From Clostridium manihotivorum (GTDB taxonomy: Bacteria > Bacillota > Clostridia > Clostridiales > Clostridiaceae), in contig NZ_CP025746.1 in NCBI RefSeq assembly GCF_004015185.1, positions 4,853,776-4,917,775 on the forward strand: DNA of 64,000 nt, given 5' to 3'. Below are positions 1-12,389 of this stretch, in pieces. The notes beneath the pieces are model-generated. The model saw only the letters and a program-made list of their open reading frames with translations, had not been told where the DNA came from and searched no databases. Each line of letters starts with the position of its first letter. The stretch's first letter is position 1. The translations under genes were made by a program, and so were the position numbers.

Positions 1-146
1 GCTGGTACTTCTCCTAGTTCATCAGCTATTTCCTTAACAGTTGCAGCATCTCCCCTATTTCTTAACAAAGTAAGTATTCTCAACCTATACGGATCCGAAT
101 ACGCTTTGATTTGCTCTAAAGTGGTTAATTTAACCTTATCTTTCAT
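1..146 (-). CDS. ArsR-type winged-helix regulator, N-terminal part (runs off window)
   Basis: The 48 visible residues start at an ATG preceded by an AGAGGTGA ribosome binding site and read as the first helices of an ArsR/helix-turn-helix domain. Key stretches are YSDPYRLRILTLLRN followed by ATVKEIADELGEVPA. That pattern (D-P-x-R-x-x-I-L-x-x-L, then a recognition-helix region) is typical of ArsR-family DNA-binding repressors. The rest lies beyond base 1, so the effector site cannot be judged. The small membrane protein gene at 172-768 ends 25 bases upstream on the same strand, so the two are probably co-transcribed. Confidence 0.7.
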   Translation of the reverse strand, partial: MKDKVKLTTLEQIKAYSDPYRLRILTLLRNRGDAATVKEIADELGEVP

Positions 147-171
147 TACTTTCACCTCTACTGGTTTATTG

Positions 172-768
172 TCAATTTTCATCTTTAATTATAAGTTTGT
201 CTGTCACATCTTCATCATGCTTACCATAAAACTTTATGTCTCCTAGACCTAACGCTTTTGATTCATGAAAATCTAAAATGTCTATAAAATAGGCTTCTTT
301 AATATCCTTTTTAAACTGCTTATCATTTATAACTACAGTATAATACTTTGCTATATCTAAAGAATTAATTCCAAAAATTATATACTTTTGATTATTTTTT
401 TCTTCACTAATCTTAAGTGCTCCAAATAGTGACTTACTGGATTCACCTTGCTCCATAGCCTTGGAGTGAAAAGTTGCGCCAGCATCAATAAATCTATTAA
501 AATGCCATTTTTTAAAAGCAAAGAGGTTTGCATCATTAGACCCTTTTTTAGTAAACATTATATATTTATAATTTTCTTGTTCTTTTATTGTTAATATGTT
601 AACATCATATCCAACAGTTTTTTCGATATAACTCTCAAAATCCTGCTCATTATCTTTCAGGCTTGAAGAGTAACCAGAAACACTTGTCCACAATAATACT
701 GCAAAAGTGATGACTATAACTGATACTATAGTGAACAACAAAATCTTTTTAATATCTATTTTCCCCAT
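172..768 (-). CDS. Hypothetical single-pass membrane protein
   Basis: This is a 198-residue protein of unknown function. Residues about 9-29 are one strongly hydrophobic segment (ILLFTIVSVIVITFAVLLW), followed by a mostly polar, probably extracytoplasmic domain of ~165 residues rich in Lys, Asp and Phe. There is no lipobox. An AGGAGAAG ribosome binding site precedes the ATG, and a TATAAT-like -10 hexamer lies about 30 bases further upstream (796-801, minus). It lies directly upstream of the ArsR-type regulator gene and may share its transcript. No family was recognised. Confidence 0.6.
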   Translation of the reverse strand: MGKIDIKKILLFTIVSVIVITFAVLLWTSVSGYSSSLKDNEQDFESYIEKTVGYDVNILTIKEQENYKYIMFTKKGSNDANLFAFKKWHFNRFIDAGATFHSKAMEQGESSKSLFGALKISEEKNNQKYIIFGINSLDIAKYYTVVINDKQFKKDIKEAYFIDILDFHESKALGLGDIKFYGKHDEDVTDKLIIKDEN

Positions 769-1118
769 AGTACTTCTCCTAAAACCTTTTTTTGTATTAT
801 ACCATATTATTTATATATTATAAACAAATAAATATAGCATTTCTTCAATTTAAACTCATATTATTTTATTGATAAATAAAATTTAATATTTATTATTATG
901 TATGCTTATAATCATAAAACTTTTACTGTATGCCGTACTTTAAAAACATGTATTAATGCTTAACTAGTCAAAAATAGACATATATCACTTTCTAATTCAC
1001 TGCATTTAATTTATTATAAAACCATACTTATATATAATATATATCTAAATATTATATATAATAAAAAAATGTGACCTCCGCAACATGCAGAAATCACTTT
1101 AGCAAATATACGATTTAA
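769..1118. other. Intergenic region, 350 bp
   Basis: Very AT-rich spacer between the small membrane protein gene and the end of the V-ATPase operon. It contains the ATPase operon terminator (1061-1097) and a probable promoter for the 172-768 gene. The middle (about 840-1060) shows only A/T-rich sequence with no ORF or strong hairpin that I can see. Confidence 0.5.
1061..1097 (-). terminator. Rho-independent terminator of the V-ATPase operon
   Basis: On the minus strand a 12-bp stem (1071-1082 with 1086-1097) closes a three-base loop and runs into a T-rich tract (1063-1069). Three of the pairs are G-T wobbles that form only on the minus-strand RNA, so this terminator is directional. It lies about 20 bases after the ntpD stop codon. 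Confidence 0.85.
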
Positions 1119-1760
1119 TTAATTTTTCTCAGAAATTATTTCTTTAACCTTCATCAGCCTAGTTAATGCACTTCTCTCATTTTCTTCAAGCTTCATTCTG
1201 ATATACTTTATAGTTTCTTCAAGTTCTGGTATTGTCCTATACTCAAGTGCATTAACCCTTCTTCTTGTCTTTTCTATCTCATCGGCCATAAGCTGGCAGC
1301 TTTTCTCAATCTCTGCTAACTTCAGAAGCTTAGGTAGTACACTATACAATTGACTTATAGAATCATCAAGATCTGAAGATGTGCTGGCAAAGCCGTAAGG
1401 GAATATACTTCCTTCATCTCCTTCTAACTCTCTCTTAAAGTCCATCACCGGTACATTAACACTCATTATGTTCTTGCTTTTTATATCAACGGTTATATGC
1501 TCTTTAGGATAAGCAACTGCTTCTTCTAAAAATTCCTGACTCATTACTGCACTTGCCATAACAAAATCTTTTAAGGAGCCGCAAAGTTCCTGCTCTACTT
1601 CTTTTCTAAGCTCATTGTTGTACTTTACTTGACTTATAAACTGCCTCATAAGCTCATCTTGTTTATCCTTCAAAAGCTTATGACCTCTAGTTGCTGTAGA
1701 TAATCTCTTTTTCAGCTTTGTAAGCTCCATTCTTGTAGGATTAACATTAAGTGTTGTCAT
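1119..1760 (-). CDS. ntpD: V-type ATP synthase subunit D
   Basis: Subunit D is the central rotor shaft that turns inside the A3B3 head and links it to the membrane ring. The 213-residue product has the family start ([14 protein letters not shown]) and two long amphipathic helical stretches at the N- and C-termini, expected for the coiled-coil axle. The more globular middle contains PVMDFKREL. Length matches the family. It is the last gene of the operon, three bases after the ntpB stop, with its ribosome binding site (GGAGATGGT) inside the end of ntpB, which suggests translational coupling. A terminator follows. Confidence 0.95.
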   Translation of the reverse strand: MTTLNVNPTRMELTKLKKRLSTATRGHKLLKDKQDELMRQFISQVKYNNELRKEVEQELCGSLKDFVMASAVMSQEFLEEAVAYPKEHITVDIKSKNIMSVNVPVMDFKRELEGDEGSIFPYGFASTSSDLDDSISQLYSVLPKLLKLAEIEKSCQLMADEIEKTRRRVNALEYRTIPELEETIKYIRMKLEENERSALTRLMKVKEIISEKN

Positions 1761-1763
1761 AAA

Positions 1764-3146
1764 CTATTCACCATCTCCTAAAGGCAAATATTTTTCTAAA
1801 TATTCTTCTCTGATTCTTTTAAGCTCGCTCTTAGGAAGTATTCTTAGCAATTCCCACCCAATATTTAAGGTTTCTTCTATAGTCCTATTGGAATAAAATC
1901 CTTGTGCTACGTACTTTTTTTCAAAAGCCTCCGCAAACTTAGCAAAACTTTTATCTACTTCTGATAGAGCTGATTCTCCAAGGATAGTTGCAAGTTCCTT
2001 TGCCTCCTTACCTTGGGCATAGGCTGAAAATAATTGATTTAAGGTATCAGAATGATCTTCTCTTGTCTTTCCTTTCCCTATTCCTTTATCCTTTAGTCTT
2101 GAAAGAGATGGTAGTACATCAATTGGAGGCATAACACCTTTTTTATACAATTCCCTTGAAAGAATTATTTGTCCTTCTGTTATATAACCTGTTAGGTCTG
2201 GAATTGGATGAGTCTTATCATCTTCTGGCATTGTCAGAATAGGAATCTGAGTTATAGACCCTTCCTTTCCTTTTATTCTTCCTGCTCTTTCATAAAGGGT
2301 AGACAAATCTGTATAAAGGTATCCAGGATAGCCTCTTCTTCCTGGAACTTCTTTTCTAGCCGCAGATACTTCTCTAAGTGCTTCACAATAATTAGTTATA
2401 TCTGTCATTATAACAAGTACATGCATTCCCTTCTCATAAGCTAAATACTCCGCAGTAGTAAGAGCCATTCTTGGTGTTGCTATTCTTTCTATGGCTGGAT
2501 CTGATGCAAGGTTCATAAACAGTACAGATCTATCTATGGCACCAGTGTCAGTGAATTCTTCTACAAAGAACTCCGCCTCTTCAAAGGTTATTCCTATAGC
2601 TGCAAATACAACTGCAAACTTTGAATCGGAGTTTAGAACCTTCGCCTGTCTAGCTATTTGTGCAGCAAGTTCCGCATGTGGAAGTCCTGAACCTGAAAAC
2701 ACAGGAAGCTTCTGCCCTCTAACCAATGTATTTAATCCATCAATAGCGGATATCCCTGTTTGAATAAATTCAGATGGGTAGTTTCTTGCCACTGGATTGA
2801 TAGCCTCTCCAGCTATATCAAGTCTTTTTTCTGCTATTATCTTAGGGCCTCCATCCTTAGGTCTTCCCATACCATCAAATATTCTCCCTAGCATATCTTC
2901 AGAAACTCCAATCTCTAAGGGTCTACCTAAAAACTTTACTTTAGTTTTATTTAGATTTATCCCTGAAGACCCTTCAAAAAGCTGTACCATTGCTTTTTTC
3001 TCATGTACTTCCAGCACTTTACCTCTTCTTTTTTCTCCAGTATGCAATTCTATTTCTACAAGCTCATCATATTTAATTCCCTCAACATTGTCCACAATCA
3101 TCAAAGGACCTACTACTTCTGTAACTGTTCTATACTCTTTAAGCAT
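1764..3146 (-). CDS. ntpB: V-type ATP synthase subunit B
   Basis: Subunit B is the regulatory, nucleotide-binding but non-catalytic subunit of the A3B3 hexamer. The 460-residue protein has the family N-terminal beta-barrel start ([19 protein letters not shown]) and the degenerate P-loop region [19 protein letters not shown]. It lacks a G-x-x-x-x-G-K-T Walker A, as expected for B. The region [20 protein letters not shown] is typical of the family. The ATG overlaps the last 8 bases of ntpA and sits seven bases after GGAGGTG, so translation is probably coupled to give equal amounts of A and B. Confidence 0.97.
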   Translation of the reverse strand: MLKEYRTVTEVVGPLMIVDNVEGIKYDELVEIELHTGEKRRGKVLEVHEKKAMVQLFEGSSGINLNKTKVKFLGRPLEIGVSEDMLGRIFDGMGRPKDGGPKIIAEKRLDIAGEAINPVARNYPSEFIQTGISAIDGLNTLVRGQKLPVFSGSGLPHAELAAQIARQAKVLNSDSKFAVVFAAIGITFEEAEFFVEEFTDTGAIDRSVLFMNLASDPAIERIATPRMALTTAEYLAYEKGMHVLVIMTDITNYCEALREVSAARKEVPGRRGYPGYLYTDLSTLYERAGRIKGKEGSITQIPILTMPEDDKTHPIPDLTGYITEGQIILSRELYKKGVMPPIDVLPSLSRLKDKGIGKGKTREDHSDTLNQLFSAYAQGKEAKELATILGESALSEVDKSFAKFAEAFEKKYVAQGFYSNRTIEETLNIGWELLRILPKSELKRIREEYLEKYLPLGDGE

Positions 3147-4914
3147 CTAATACACCTCCTTCTGCTATGAGCTTATCTATGTCTACCTTAAGTGTTTCCA
3201 ATATATCATCTATTTTTGAAATTTCATTTTCTGATATATACTTACTTCTAGAAATTCTTTCTCTTGAAGGAATACTAAGTATTTTCTCAAGATATATCCC
3301 ATTGGCAAGTGCTCTTTCAGCCTCTTTCTTAAAACTTAACACTAACTTAAGCATCTTATATTGCTTAGTTAACGTAGTATAGGCATCTTCTTCATGGAAG
3401 GCATTTTGCTGAAGATAGTCTTCTCTTATGGACTTAGCTACCTCAAGCTTCAATCTGTCAGCTTCTGATAATGCATCTATACCTACTAATCTAACAATTT
3501 CCTGGAGATTTGCTTCCTCCTGAAGTAATGCCATAGCTTCTGTTCTCAAAGCTGACCACTGCTCATCTATATTTTTATCCATCCATTGACCAACTCTATC
3601 CGCATATAAGGAATATGAATTTAGCCAATTTATAGCTGGAAAATGTCTTTTATAGGCAAGCTGAGCGTCCAATCCCCAGAACACTTTTACAATTCTTAAA
3701 GTAGCTTGAGATACTGGCTCTGATATATCTCCCCCTGGAGGAGATACTGCCCCTATAGCAGTGATACTTCCTTGTCTTTTTTCAGAACCTAGACATACAA
3801 CTTTTCCTGCCCTTTCATAGTAATCTGCTAGTCTAGAGCCTAAATAAGCTGGATATCCTTCATCACCAGGCATCTCTTCAAGTCTTCCTGACATTTCTCT
3901 TAAAGCTTCTGCCCATCTTGATGTAGAATCTGCCATTATTGAAACCGAATATCCCATATCTCTAAAATATTCTGCTATGGTTATTCCAGTATATATAGAA
4001 GCCTCTCTTGCCGCTACAGGCATATTTGAAGTGTTAGCTATAAGCACTGTACGTTTCATTAAGCTCTCTCCGGTTTTAGGATCTTTAAGTTCAGGGAACT
4101 CATTAAGAACGTCCGTCATCTCATTGCCACGCTCACCACAACCTACATATACTACAATTTCTGCATCACCCCATTTTGCTATTTGATGCTGAACCACTGT
4201 TTTTCCTGCCCCGAAAGGTCCTGGAACTGCTGCCGCTCCACCTTTTGCAACTGGAAAGAACGTATCTATTACTCTTTGCCCAGTAACCATAGGCTCTACT
4301 GGGTTTAGCTTTCTGCTATAGGGTCTCCCCTTTCTTACCGGCCACTTCTGAAGCATAGTGATTTCCTTAAGTCCATTGTTAGTTTCTATAACACAGATTT
4401 TTTCTTCTACAGTAAACTCTCCGGTGTTTATATCCTTAATAACACCCTCAACACCATATGGAACTAATATTTTTTGTTCTATAACTGAAGTTTCTTGTAC
4501 CGTCCCTAAGATATCACCTGGTAAAACTCTATCACCTATCTTCGCTACTGCTTTAAAGCTCCATATTCTTTCTCTATTAAGAGCTTTAATAGACAGTCCT
4601 TTTACAAGAAACGCACTGTTAGAAGCCTTCATAAAGGCATCTAAGGGTCTCTGAATTCCATCAAACATGGATTCTATCAATCCAGGACCTAGCTCTACAG
4701 AAAGAGGTTCTCCAGTTGATATTACCGGATCTCCTGGTCCTATACCTGCTGTTTCTTCATACACTTGTATTGAAGCTCTATCTTGTCTCATCTCAATTAT
4801 TTCTCCAATTAACCCTTTAACCCCAACCTTAACTACATCATAAAGGTTGGCCTCTTCCATTCCTTCAGCAACAACCAAAGGTCCAGAAACCTTTATTATC
4901 CTTCCTGTCTTCAA
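3139..4914 (-). CDS. ntpA: V-type ATP synthase catalytic subunit A
   Basis: Subunit A hydrolyses or makes ATP in the peripheral A3B3 head. The 591-residue protein has an N-terminal barrel (1-70) and the A-specific non-homologous insertion (about 110-190). Walker A is GPFGAGKT at 232-239, GCGERGNEM is at about 258-266, and the [20 protein letters not shown] segment is present. All catalytic landmarks are intact. The start is a TTG preceded by purine-rich GGAAGGTAGG. An ATG further in would truncate the conserved N-terminus, so TTG is preferred. The gene follows subunit F by 17 bases and overlaps ntpB. Confidence 0.97.
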   Translation of the reverse strand: MKTGRIIKVSGPLVVAEGMEEANLYDVVKVGVKGLIGEIIEMRQDRASIQVYEETAGIGPGDPVISTGEPLSVELGPGLIESMFDGIQRPLDAFMKASNSAFLVKGLSIKALNRERIWSFKAVAKIGDRVLPGDILGTVQETSVIEQKILVPYGVEGVIKDINTGEFTVEEKICVIETNNGLKEITMLQKWPVRKGRPYSRKLNPVEPMVTGQRVIDTFFPVAKGGAAAVPGPFGAGKTVVQHQIAKWGDAEIVVYVGCGERGNEMTDVLNEFPELKDPKTGESLMKRTVLIANTSNMPVAAREASIYTGITIAEYFRDMGYSVSIMADSTSRWAEALREMSGRLEEMPGDEGYPAYLGSRLADYYERAGKVVCLGSEKRQGSITAIGAVSPPGGDISEPVSQATLRIVKVFWGLDAQLAYKRHFPAINWLNSYSLYADRVGQWMDKNIDEQWSALRTEAMALLQEEANLQEIVRLVGIDALSEADRLKLEVAKSIREDYLQQNAFHEEDAYTTLTKQYKMLKLVLSFKKEAERALANGIYLEKILSIPSRERISRSKYISENEISKIDDILETLKVDIDKLIAEGGVLDA

Positions 4915-4931
4915 TATACCAACCTACCTTC

Positions 4932-5243
4932 CTATAAAATGTTTACTCCTACTGCTTTCTCCACATTATCTCTGATTCTTCTTAGTCCTATATTTAAAGA
5001 GCCTTGGTTGCTTGGAATAAGTATAACTGCAGGGAGTGTTTGTTTATTATATCTCTCTATTGTGTCTTCAATATCCTTTGCCACTTGTTCCGTAACGAAA
5101 ATAACACCATAATCTTTCATAGCTAGTCTATCTATAGTTTTTCTCGCTTCTTCCACTTCAAAAACTGGAAACACCTCTAGTCCTAGGGCTTTAAAAGCAA
5201 GTACTGAATCCTTATCTCCTACAACTGCTATCCCTTTATACAT
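4932..5243 (-). CDS. ntpG: V-type ATP synthase subunit F
   Basis: This small subunit binds the central shaft (subunit D) and is called NtpG in Enterococcus. The 103-residue product begins [20 protein letters not shown], the usual family start, has the Rossmann-like [13 protein letters not shown] segment, and ends in the family-typical C-terminal helix. A GTG nine bases upstream (5252) is an alternative start. I chose the ATG because family members start there, although its Shine-Dalgarno (GAGG) is very close. The start region overlaps the end of ntpC (stop at 5236), so coupling is likely. Confidence 0.92.
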   Translation of the reverse strand: MYKGIAVVGDKDSVLAFKALGLEVFPVFEVEEARKTIDRLAMKDYGVIFVTEQVAKDIEDTIERYNKQTLPAVILIPSNQGSLNIGLRRIRDNVEKAVGVNIL

Positions 5244-6237
5244 AGACCTCACGCAGCCTTTCTCTTATAACTTCTGAAGAAATATTATTTAACTTTCCAA
5301 CCATTATAATCCTTATATTCTTTATCTCACTTTCTTTTGCATATATATAAGCTAAGATAGGCTCTGGTCCAAAAGTTACATACTTGGCATCCTTCATAAA
5401 GTTCATTAGATAGTTATCACTAAGCTTTTCCAGCTTACTAGCAGATTGCGTTTTTATATAATCCTCAATGCCACTCTTAAGCACCGGGGCATAGTCAGTA
5501 TGAGCTAGCTTGTTATATATATTTTCTGGAGATTCATTTAATAGTATAAGTATCTTATCCCTATCTAGTTTTCCTCCAGTTAGTAAGGTTTCTTTTAAAA
5601 AGTCTTTTCCTTTTTTCTGCTTTTTTACTCTTAGTAAGGTTCTTATATTGCTTAGATCTATTAAAAAATCTACATATCTTTCTATGAAAGGATTCTTTAA
5701 TCTTTCTGAAATATCCTCTACTGCTTGGTATTGGTATCTATCTAATATTAAATCTATCCTCTGAGGATCTTTTTCCTTTGAGAAATCTAAAAACACTTCC
5801 TCTATTGCCTTTGCCATAACCTTAGGTATATCTCTATAACTGTCATTCATTACGGCATCACTTAGCTTATGAAGCTCTACAGTTCCTATATTAATTAATA
5901 TATCCTTCATATCCTTTTTAGAAACTTTGCTTTTAATCAGAACCTTTATATTATGAAAGTCATACTTTATGCTCATTATGTCAACTATTTCTCTATAGGG
6001 ACTAACCTCATACATTAGGTTAAATACTCTTTTCAATTCATCACTCAACATTACCTCATAAGCCCGGGGATTGTTTGAGTTATTTGAAACGTTACTATAT
6101 TCAGTTTCCTGAAGTATCTTTAATACCTCTTCTATAGAAGCTGCATCAACCATCCTATCAATTTTAGCTTTATCAAGGAGTCTGTTTTCAAGCACTCTAA
6201 TCCTGGGAATAACTTGGGTAAAATCCATAGCCTCCAT
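5236..6237 (-). CDS. ntpC: V-type ATP synthase subunit C
   Basis: Subunit C (NtpC, the d-type funnel subunit) sits on top of the membrane ring and connects it to the D-F shaft. The 333-residue, mostly helical protein carries the family patterns [15 protein letters not shown] at the start and a central [16 protein letters not shown]. The C-terminal [27 protein letters not shown] is also family-typical. I start it at the ATG nine bases after AAGGAGG. The ATG three codons earlier abuts the ribosome binding site and is unlikely. It is nine to ten bases downstream of ntpE. Confidence 0.94.
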   Translation of the reverse strand: MEAMDFTQVIPRIRVLENRLLDKAKIDRMVDAASIEEVLKILQETEYSNVSNNSNNPRAYEVMLSDELKRVFNLMYEVSPYREIVDIMSIKYDFHNIKVLIKSKVSKKDMKDILINIGTVELHKLSDAVMNDSYRDIPKVMAKAIEEVFLDFSKEKDPQRIDLILDRYQYQAVEDISERLKNPFIERYVDFLIDLSNIRTLLRVKKQKKGKDFLKETLLTGGKLDRDKILILLNESPENIYNKLAHTDYAPVLKSGIEDYIKTQSASKLEKLSDNYLMNFMKDAKYVTFGPEPILAYIYAKESEIKNIRIIMVGKLNNISSEVIRERLREVYV

Positions 6238-6255
6238 GTCTCTCATCCTCCTTAA

Positions 6256-6852
6256 TTAAAACAGAATACTTACTACCTCAGGTTCTAATTCCTCTCTATA
6301 GGAACTTATTAGAGCTTCAAAGGTATTATTTATTTCTACTCCATCCTTCTCCAGTATAAAACCACCTCTAAAGTTTCTGGTTTCTTCACTTATTGTCAGT
6401 CGTCCAACCTTACCCATGCTTAAAAGCTCTGTATTAACTTCATCAACGAAAGAAATACTAACAATGTTCTTTCCATAAGAATTAAGTATAAGCTTCTCAT
6501 CACCTTTAATATCTACTTTTAGTATTTCTGATTTTAAATATGTTAAAAAAGCTTCCTTACTCATAGAACAAAGGTCATTTAAAGCTTGCTCAAACACCTC
6601 ATCTATTATTTTCTGCTTAACCTCAAGCTTCTCATTTCTTAATTTTAATGCTACATTTGATAGCATCCTTTCTCTCTTTAATGCAGCCTCCTCGTTAGCT
6701 TTATCTATTATAGTTTTTTCTACCTTTTTTGCCTCTTCAAGCTTTTTTCTTAAAATCAGCTCTTTCTCTGCTTCAGCTTCTTCTAAGATTCTTTTGCTCT
6801 CACTTTCAGCATCTTCCAGTATTTTATTAACTAAATGCTCTATTTTAGACAT
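6256..6852 (-). CDS. ntpE: V-type ATP synthase subunit E (peripheral stalk)
   Basis: Subunit E pairs with NtpF to form the peripheral stalk that holds the A3B3 head still. The 198-residue product has a long charged N-terminal helix (about 5-90) dominated by Glu, Lys and Ala, as expected for the coiled coil. A compact C-terminal domain containing NFRGGFILEKDGVEINNTF is typical of the family. The ATG at 6852 has GGAG eight bases upstream. A GTG three codons earlier overlaps that ribosome binding site and was rejected. Confidence 0.93.
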   Translation of the reverse strand: MSKIEHLVNKILEDAESESKRILEEAEAEKELILRKKLEEAKKVEKTIIDKANEEAALKRERMLSNVALKLRNEKLEVKQKIIDEVFEQALNDLCSMSKEAFLTYLKSEILKVDIKGDEKLILNSYGKNIVSISFVDEVNTELLSMGKVGRLTISEETRNFRGGFILEKDGVEINNTFEALISSYREELEPEVVSILF

Positions 6853-6892
6853 TTCTATCACTCCAAATCCTTAAGGATGTATCTTCCTCTTA

Positions 6893-9343
<2,451 letters not shown>

Positions 9344-9357
<14 letters not shown>

Positions 9358-9673
9358 GAATACCCACTATCCTCTCAATTATTAATCTCACTGCACTGTA
9401 TTTTTTCTCTTCCTCAAGGCCTTCCTTTATTCCATTCAACTCATTATTTCCCTTTATACTAATAGCTTCAATTTCCTTAGTAGCCTTTTCTGTAGCATAA
9501 TTTATTATTATCTCAGCTTCTTGTTTACTTCGTATCAAAACTTTCTTATATTCTTCTTCACCAATTTTTATAGCACTATCTATTATTTCCTTACTTTTTT
9601 TGTTAGCTTCTCTTACAAGTTCCTCTGCCCTATTCTCAGCATTGGTTATTTCTTTAATTACTTCTAGTGCCAA
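9344..9673 (-). CDS. ntpF: V-type ATP synthase peripheral stalk subunit (G/H type)
   Basis: This 109-residue protein is highly charged and almost entirely predicted coiled coil. It matches the short stalk subunit (NtpF in Enterococcus, often called subunit H) that pairs with subunit E. It is first in the operon, in the same order as the Enterococcus ntp operon (F-I-K-E-C-G-A-B-D). The start is a TTG eight bases after a strong AGGAGGG. Sequence identity alone would be weak for such a low-complexity protein; position makes the call. Confidence 0.88.
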
Positions 9674-9913
9674 TATGTCATCCCTCCTCTATACCACCAA
9701 TATACATTAATGCTTTATAAGTTATTAAATAACGCTTTGTTATTAAAGGATACCATGTTTTCAGTTATTTTTCAACTCATCTTCATTTTTTTTACATCTA
9801 TCAACGAACTTTTTATACATTAAAAAATGATAAGGATTGTTTTTACGAATATATATTTTTTACTTAGATATAAAGTATCAGCTATTCTAATTATACTTAT
9901 TTACTATTATTTA

Positions 9914-9970
9914 CAAAAAAGCACCACTTCTATTCGGATTACCTTTCCAAATAGAAGTGGCACTTTTTCT
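9914..9970. terminator. Bidirectional rho-independent terminator
   Basis: A perfect 10-bp stem (9924-9933 with 9951-9960) is flanked by an A-run on the left and a T-run on the right, so it can work in both directions. It would stop minus-strand transcripts coming from the radical SAM operon. Confidence 0.85.
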
Positions 9971-9989
9971 CTTTTACCTATATTTAATA

Positions 9990-10103
9990 ACATCGTTGAA
10001 ATTAAGTGGACATGAAGAAGATGCTATATTAGCGAGCTATTAGCGCAAGCCCATTTAACCATCGGATGACTGACCACTTAAATTCAACACAGTACTTAAA
10101 CAG
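9990..10103 (-). repeat. Dispersed repeat family 1, copy A, with inverted ends
   Basis: Read on the minus strand from 10103, this matches base for base over about 65 positions (many substitutions, no large gaps) the plus-strand sequence at 28660-28730. More weakly it matches 16194-16260 and 22377-22410. Shared words are GTACTGYGTTGAA, TTAAG, GTCAGT, CGATG and CTTGCGC. Copy A also has 15-bp inverted ends (9995-10009 and 10072-10086, one mismatch). It lies 12 bases after the radical SAM gene's stop. Confidence 0.65.
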
Positions 10104-10114
10104 CGTCTTTATTT

Positions 10115-11794
10115 TTAATATTCCCCCTGAAGATATATCATATTATCTGCATCATCTAAGTCAAATATTATGTAATTAGTTTCCATAGACAACTGATTAT
10201 TTTCTATATACTTTTTAACATCTAAATCAAACTTTTCTATATGAGCTCTCTTTAAATTAATATCCTCTTTTAAATTGTCTTTTATTATTCTCTCCTCTTC
10301 CTTGGTAATATCTCTATTCAAGAATTCAGGAAGCCACTTTTTCTTATTATATCTTAGATAATCATATTTTATTATCTCTCTTACTTCCTTATCATTTTCT
10401 CCGCCAAATTTGTAATTATTAAAATCTACAAAGGCTCTATAATATTCCGTGTTTCCTATATTTATATTAAAGTATCCTCTATCATAAAAATACTTACCCA
10501 TTTCATGATAGAAGTCAAAAGGACTTTCAAACTTACTCAAAAAATACTTTAATATAGTATTAAACTTTTGAGAGTTATAATATTTATCTACTATCTCTTC
10601 TACTTTCTTAAGCTCTAAAAGCTCTTCGTAGCTTACATCCTTAGATTTTAATATTTCATATGGCGCGTAAGGTGCATAGACTATCCCCCACTTTTCAGCT
10701 TCTTCTCTCATAGAAGATCCCTTTAGAAGTTTTAAGAAGCCAAGCTGTATTTCATCAGGTCTTATAGAATGCACGTCATTGAAGGAAGCTTTAAAAGATT
10801 CAAAATCCTCTCCTGGTAAACCTGCAATTAGATCTAGATGCTGCTTTACGTTATTTGCCTTAGCTATTCCTACAACCTTATCCTTTAGGGTTTCAAAACC
10901 AACATATCTATTTATATTATTTAAGACCTGATTGTTAGTTGTTTGAACTCCAACCTCAAGCTGAATTCTTCCCTTAGGTGCTTTGTTAAGTAGCTCTATC
11001 TCATCATCTCTCAATAGATCTGCTGATATTTCAAAGTGAAAAGTTGTTTCAGTATCCTGCTCTATGAGAAAGTTCCATATCTCCTTAACAAAATCATGCT
11101 TGCAGTTAAAGGTTCTATCAACAAACTTCACAAGCCTTACTTTTTCATCTATAAAGAACTTTAGCTCTTTCTTTACTCTGTCTATATCTAAAAATCTAAC
11201 TCCATCTGCTGTAGAGGATAAACAGTATTTACATTTAAAAGGACATCCTCTAGAAGCCTCATAGTATACAATCTTATTATGAATCTCCTTATCACCTTCT
11301 TTATAAGGAAATATTAAGTTATTCATATTCATCTGAGGTCTTATACCATTAAATAGAATACCATCTTCAGCCCTATAATAAAGGCCTCTAATTGTTCTTA
11401 TGTCTCTTAAACCAAGTTTATATTCTACAAATTCCTTGAAAGTCTCTTCCCCTTCACCAGCAATTACATACTCCCCTAAGTTCTCTTTAAGAAAATTTTC
11501 GCTGTCATAGGAAACCTCGGGTCCACCATATAATATCTCTATATTGCTATCAACTAGCTTTATTAGATTTGCCAGCTTATTTACATATTCCATATTCCAG
11601 ATATAGCAAGAAAACGCCACCACATCTGCCTTTTCTGTCATTATCTGCTCTAGTATTATTTCAATTCTGTCATTAATGCTAAACTCTCTTATCTTGCATT
11701 CACATGGTAACTCTTCAGTATAGGCTTTAAGATAACGTATAGCTAAGTTACTATGTATGTATTTTGAATTTACCCCTGTTAATAATATTTTCAT
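10115..11794 (-). CDS. B12-binding domain radical SAM protein (DUF4080-type)
   Basis: The 559-residue protein begins with a cobalamin-binding-like Rossmann domain (1-130), starting MKILLTGVNSKYIHSNLAIR. A radical SAM TIM barrel follows, with the [4Fe-4S] cysteines C184, C188 and C191 (GCPFKCKYC). The C-terminal ~180 residues fit the DUF4080 extension seen in this clostridial subfamily. Members modify unknown substrates. The ATG overlaps the preceding methyltransferase-like gene by 44 bases, and the conserved N-terminus fixes this start. The tight overlap suggests both proteins work together, perhaps on one substrate, but that is inference. Confidence 0.88.
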   Translation of the reverse strand: MKILLTGVNSKYIHSNLAIRYLKAYTEELPCECKIREFSINDRIEIILEQIMTEKADVVAFSCYIWNMEYVNKLANLIKLVDSNIEILYGGPEVSYDSENFLKENLGEYVIAGEGEETFKEFVEYKLGLRDIRTIRGLYYRAEDGILFNGIRPQMNMNNLIFPYKEGDKEIHNKIVYYEASRGCPFKCKYCLSSTADGVRFLDIDRVKKELKFFIDEKVRLVKFVDRTFNCKHDFVKEIWNFLIEQDTETTFHFEISADLLRDDEIELLNKAPKGRIQLEVGVQTTNNQVLNNINRYVGFETLKDKVVGIAKANNVKQHLDLIAGLPGEDFESFKASFNDVHSIRPDEIQLGFLKLLKGSSMREEAEKWGIVYAPYAPYEILKSKDVSYEELLELKKVEEIVDKYYNSQKFNTILKYFLSKFESPFDFYHEMGKYFYDRGYFNINIGNTEYYRAFVDFNNYKFGGENDKEVREIIKYDYLRYNKKKWLPEFLNRDITKEEERIIKDNLKEDINLKRAHIEKFDLDVKKYIENNQLSMETNYIIFDLDDADNMIYLQGEY

Positions 11795-12299
11795 CCGCTG
11801 TTCTTTCCCTTCTTTTTGCTTTCACAAAGTAAATTTTATCATAAAAATCAACTTTTTCTATTTCAAAATAACTTTCTACAACTTTTTTTAAAAGATCAAT
11901 ATTAAGTTGATTGATAGGATTTAGATCTCTATATTTAAAGGATTTAGTTTTTTCTCCTGGAAGTAGCACATTTATCTTAGCATTTACTATCTCTTTTGAT
12001 TTTTTATCATAATCCCATATATAAAGATAACCATCATTCTTTACTAAATCCCACACATGTTTTATTATACCTCTTCTTTCGCTATTAGTATAAATTTTAC
12101 CCATGGTAAAAAATAAAACTGCACCATCGTAAAATACTTTTTCCTCTTCAGCTAGAGTTTTACTATCGCTATAATAATCCACTGAGATCTCATCATCCAT
12201 ATTCTTTTTCAAATTATATATTATACCATAGTTTTCTTTTCCTATATCAAGTAAATCTCCATCTAAATTTATCTCTCTTAAATCTAAAGTATATTCCAT
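11751..12299 (-). CDS. SAM-dependent methyltransferase-like protein
   Basis: This 182-residue protein looks like a divergent class I methyltransferase. It has GDLLDIGKENYGIIYNL where the SAM-binding glycine motif would be, an acidic strand end, and VLFFTMGKIYTNSERRGIIKHVWDLVKNDGYLYIWDYDKK resembling the later strands. The motif I glycines are reduced, so SAM binding is not certain. It overlaps the radical SAM gene by 44 bases, an unusually long overlap that implies strong coupling. A bidirectional terminator lies just upstream. Confidence 0.6.
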   Translation of the reverse strand: MEYTLDLREINLDGDLLDIGKENYGIIYNLKKNMDDEISVDYYSDSKTLAEEEKVFYDGAVLFFTMGKIYTNSERRGIIKHVWDLVKNDGYLYIWDYDKKSKEIVNAKINVLLPGEKTKSFKYRDLNPINQLNIDLLKKVVESYFEIEKVDFYDKIYFVKAKRRERTADENIINRGKFKIHT

Positions 12300-12344
12300 A
12301 TAATACCACCTTTGTTAATATTATCTTAAATTAGTATTCTACAT

Positions 12345-12383
12345 AAAAAAAAGAATTCCTCTAAATCACCGGAATTCTTTTTT
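12345..12383. terminator. Bidirectional terminator
   Basis: An A-run plus GAATTCC (12345-12359) pairs with GGAATTC plus a T-run (12371-12383) around an 11-base loop. The hairpin ends the phospholipase-like transcript on the minus strand and separates it from the methyltransferase-radical SAM operon. Confidence 0.85.
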
Positions 12384-12389
12384 AGTATT

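Larger units (their letters stand above)
9674..10114. other. Intergenic region, 441 bp: promoter side of V-ATPase operon, terminator and dispersed repeat
   Basis: It contains, from left to right, the AT-rich upstream region of the ATPase operon, a strong bidirectional terminator (9914-9970), and a ~110-bp repeat with inverted ends (9990-10103). A short plus-strand reading frame across 9827-10015 has no ribosome binding site and covers the terminator, so I do not call it a gene. Confidence 0.6.

Noticed and set aside
9827-10015. Short plus-strand reading frame between the V-ATPase and radical SAM operons
   Set aside because: It has no ribosome binding site and runs through a strong terminator hairpin; its composition is non-coding.
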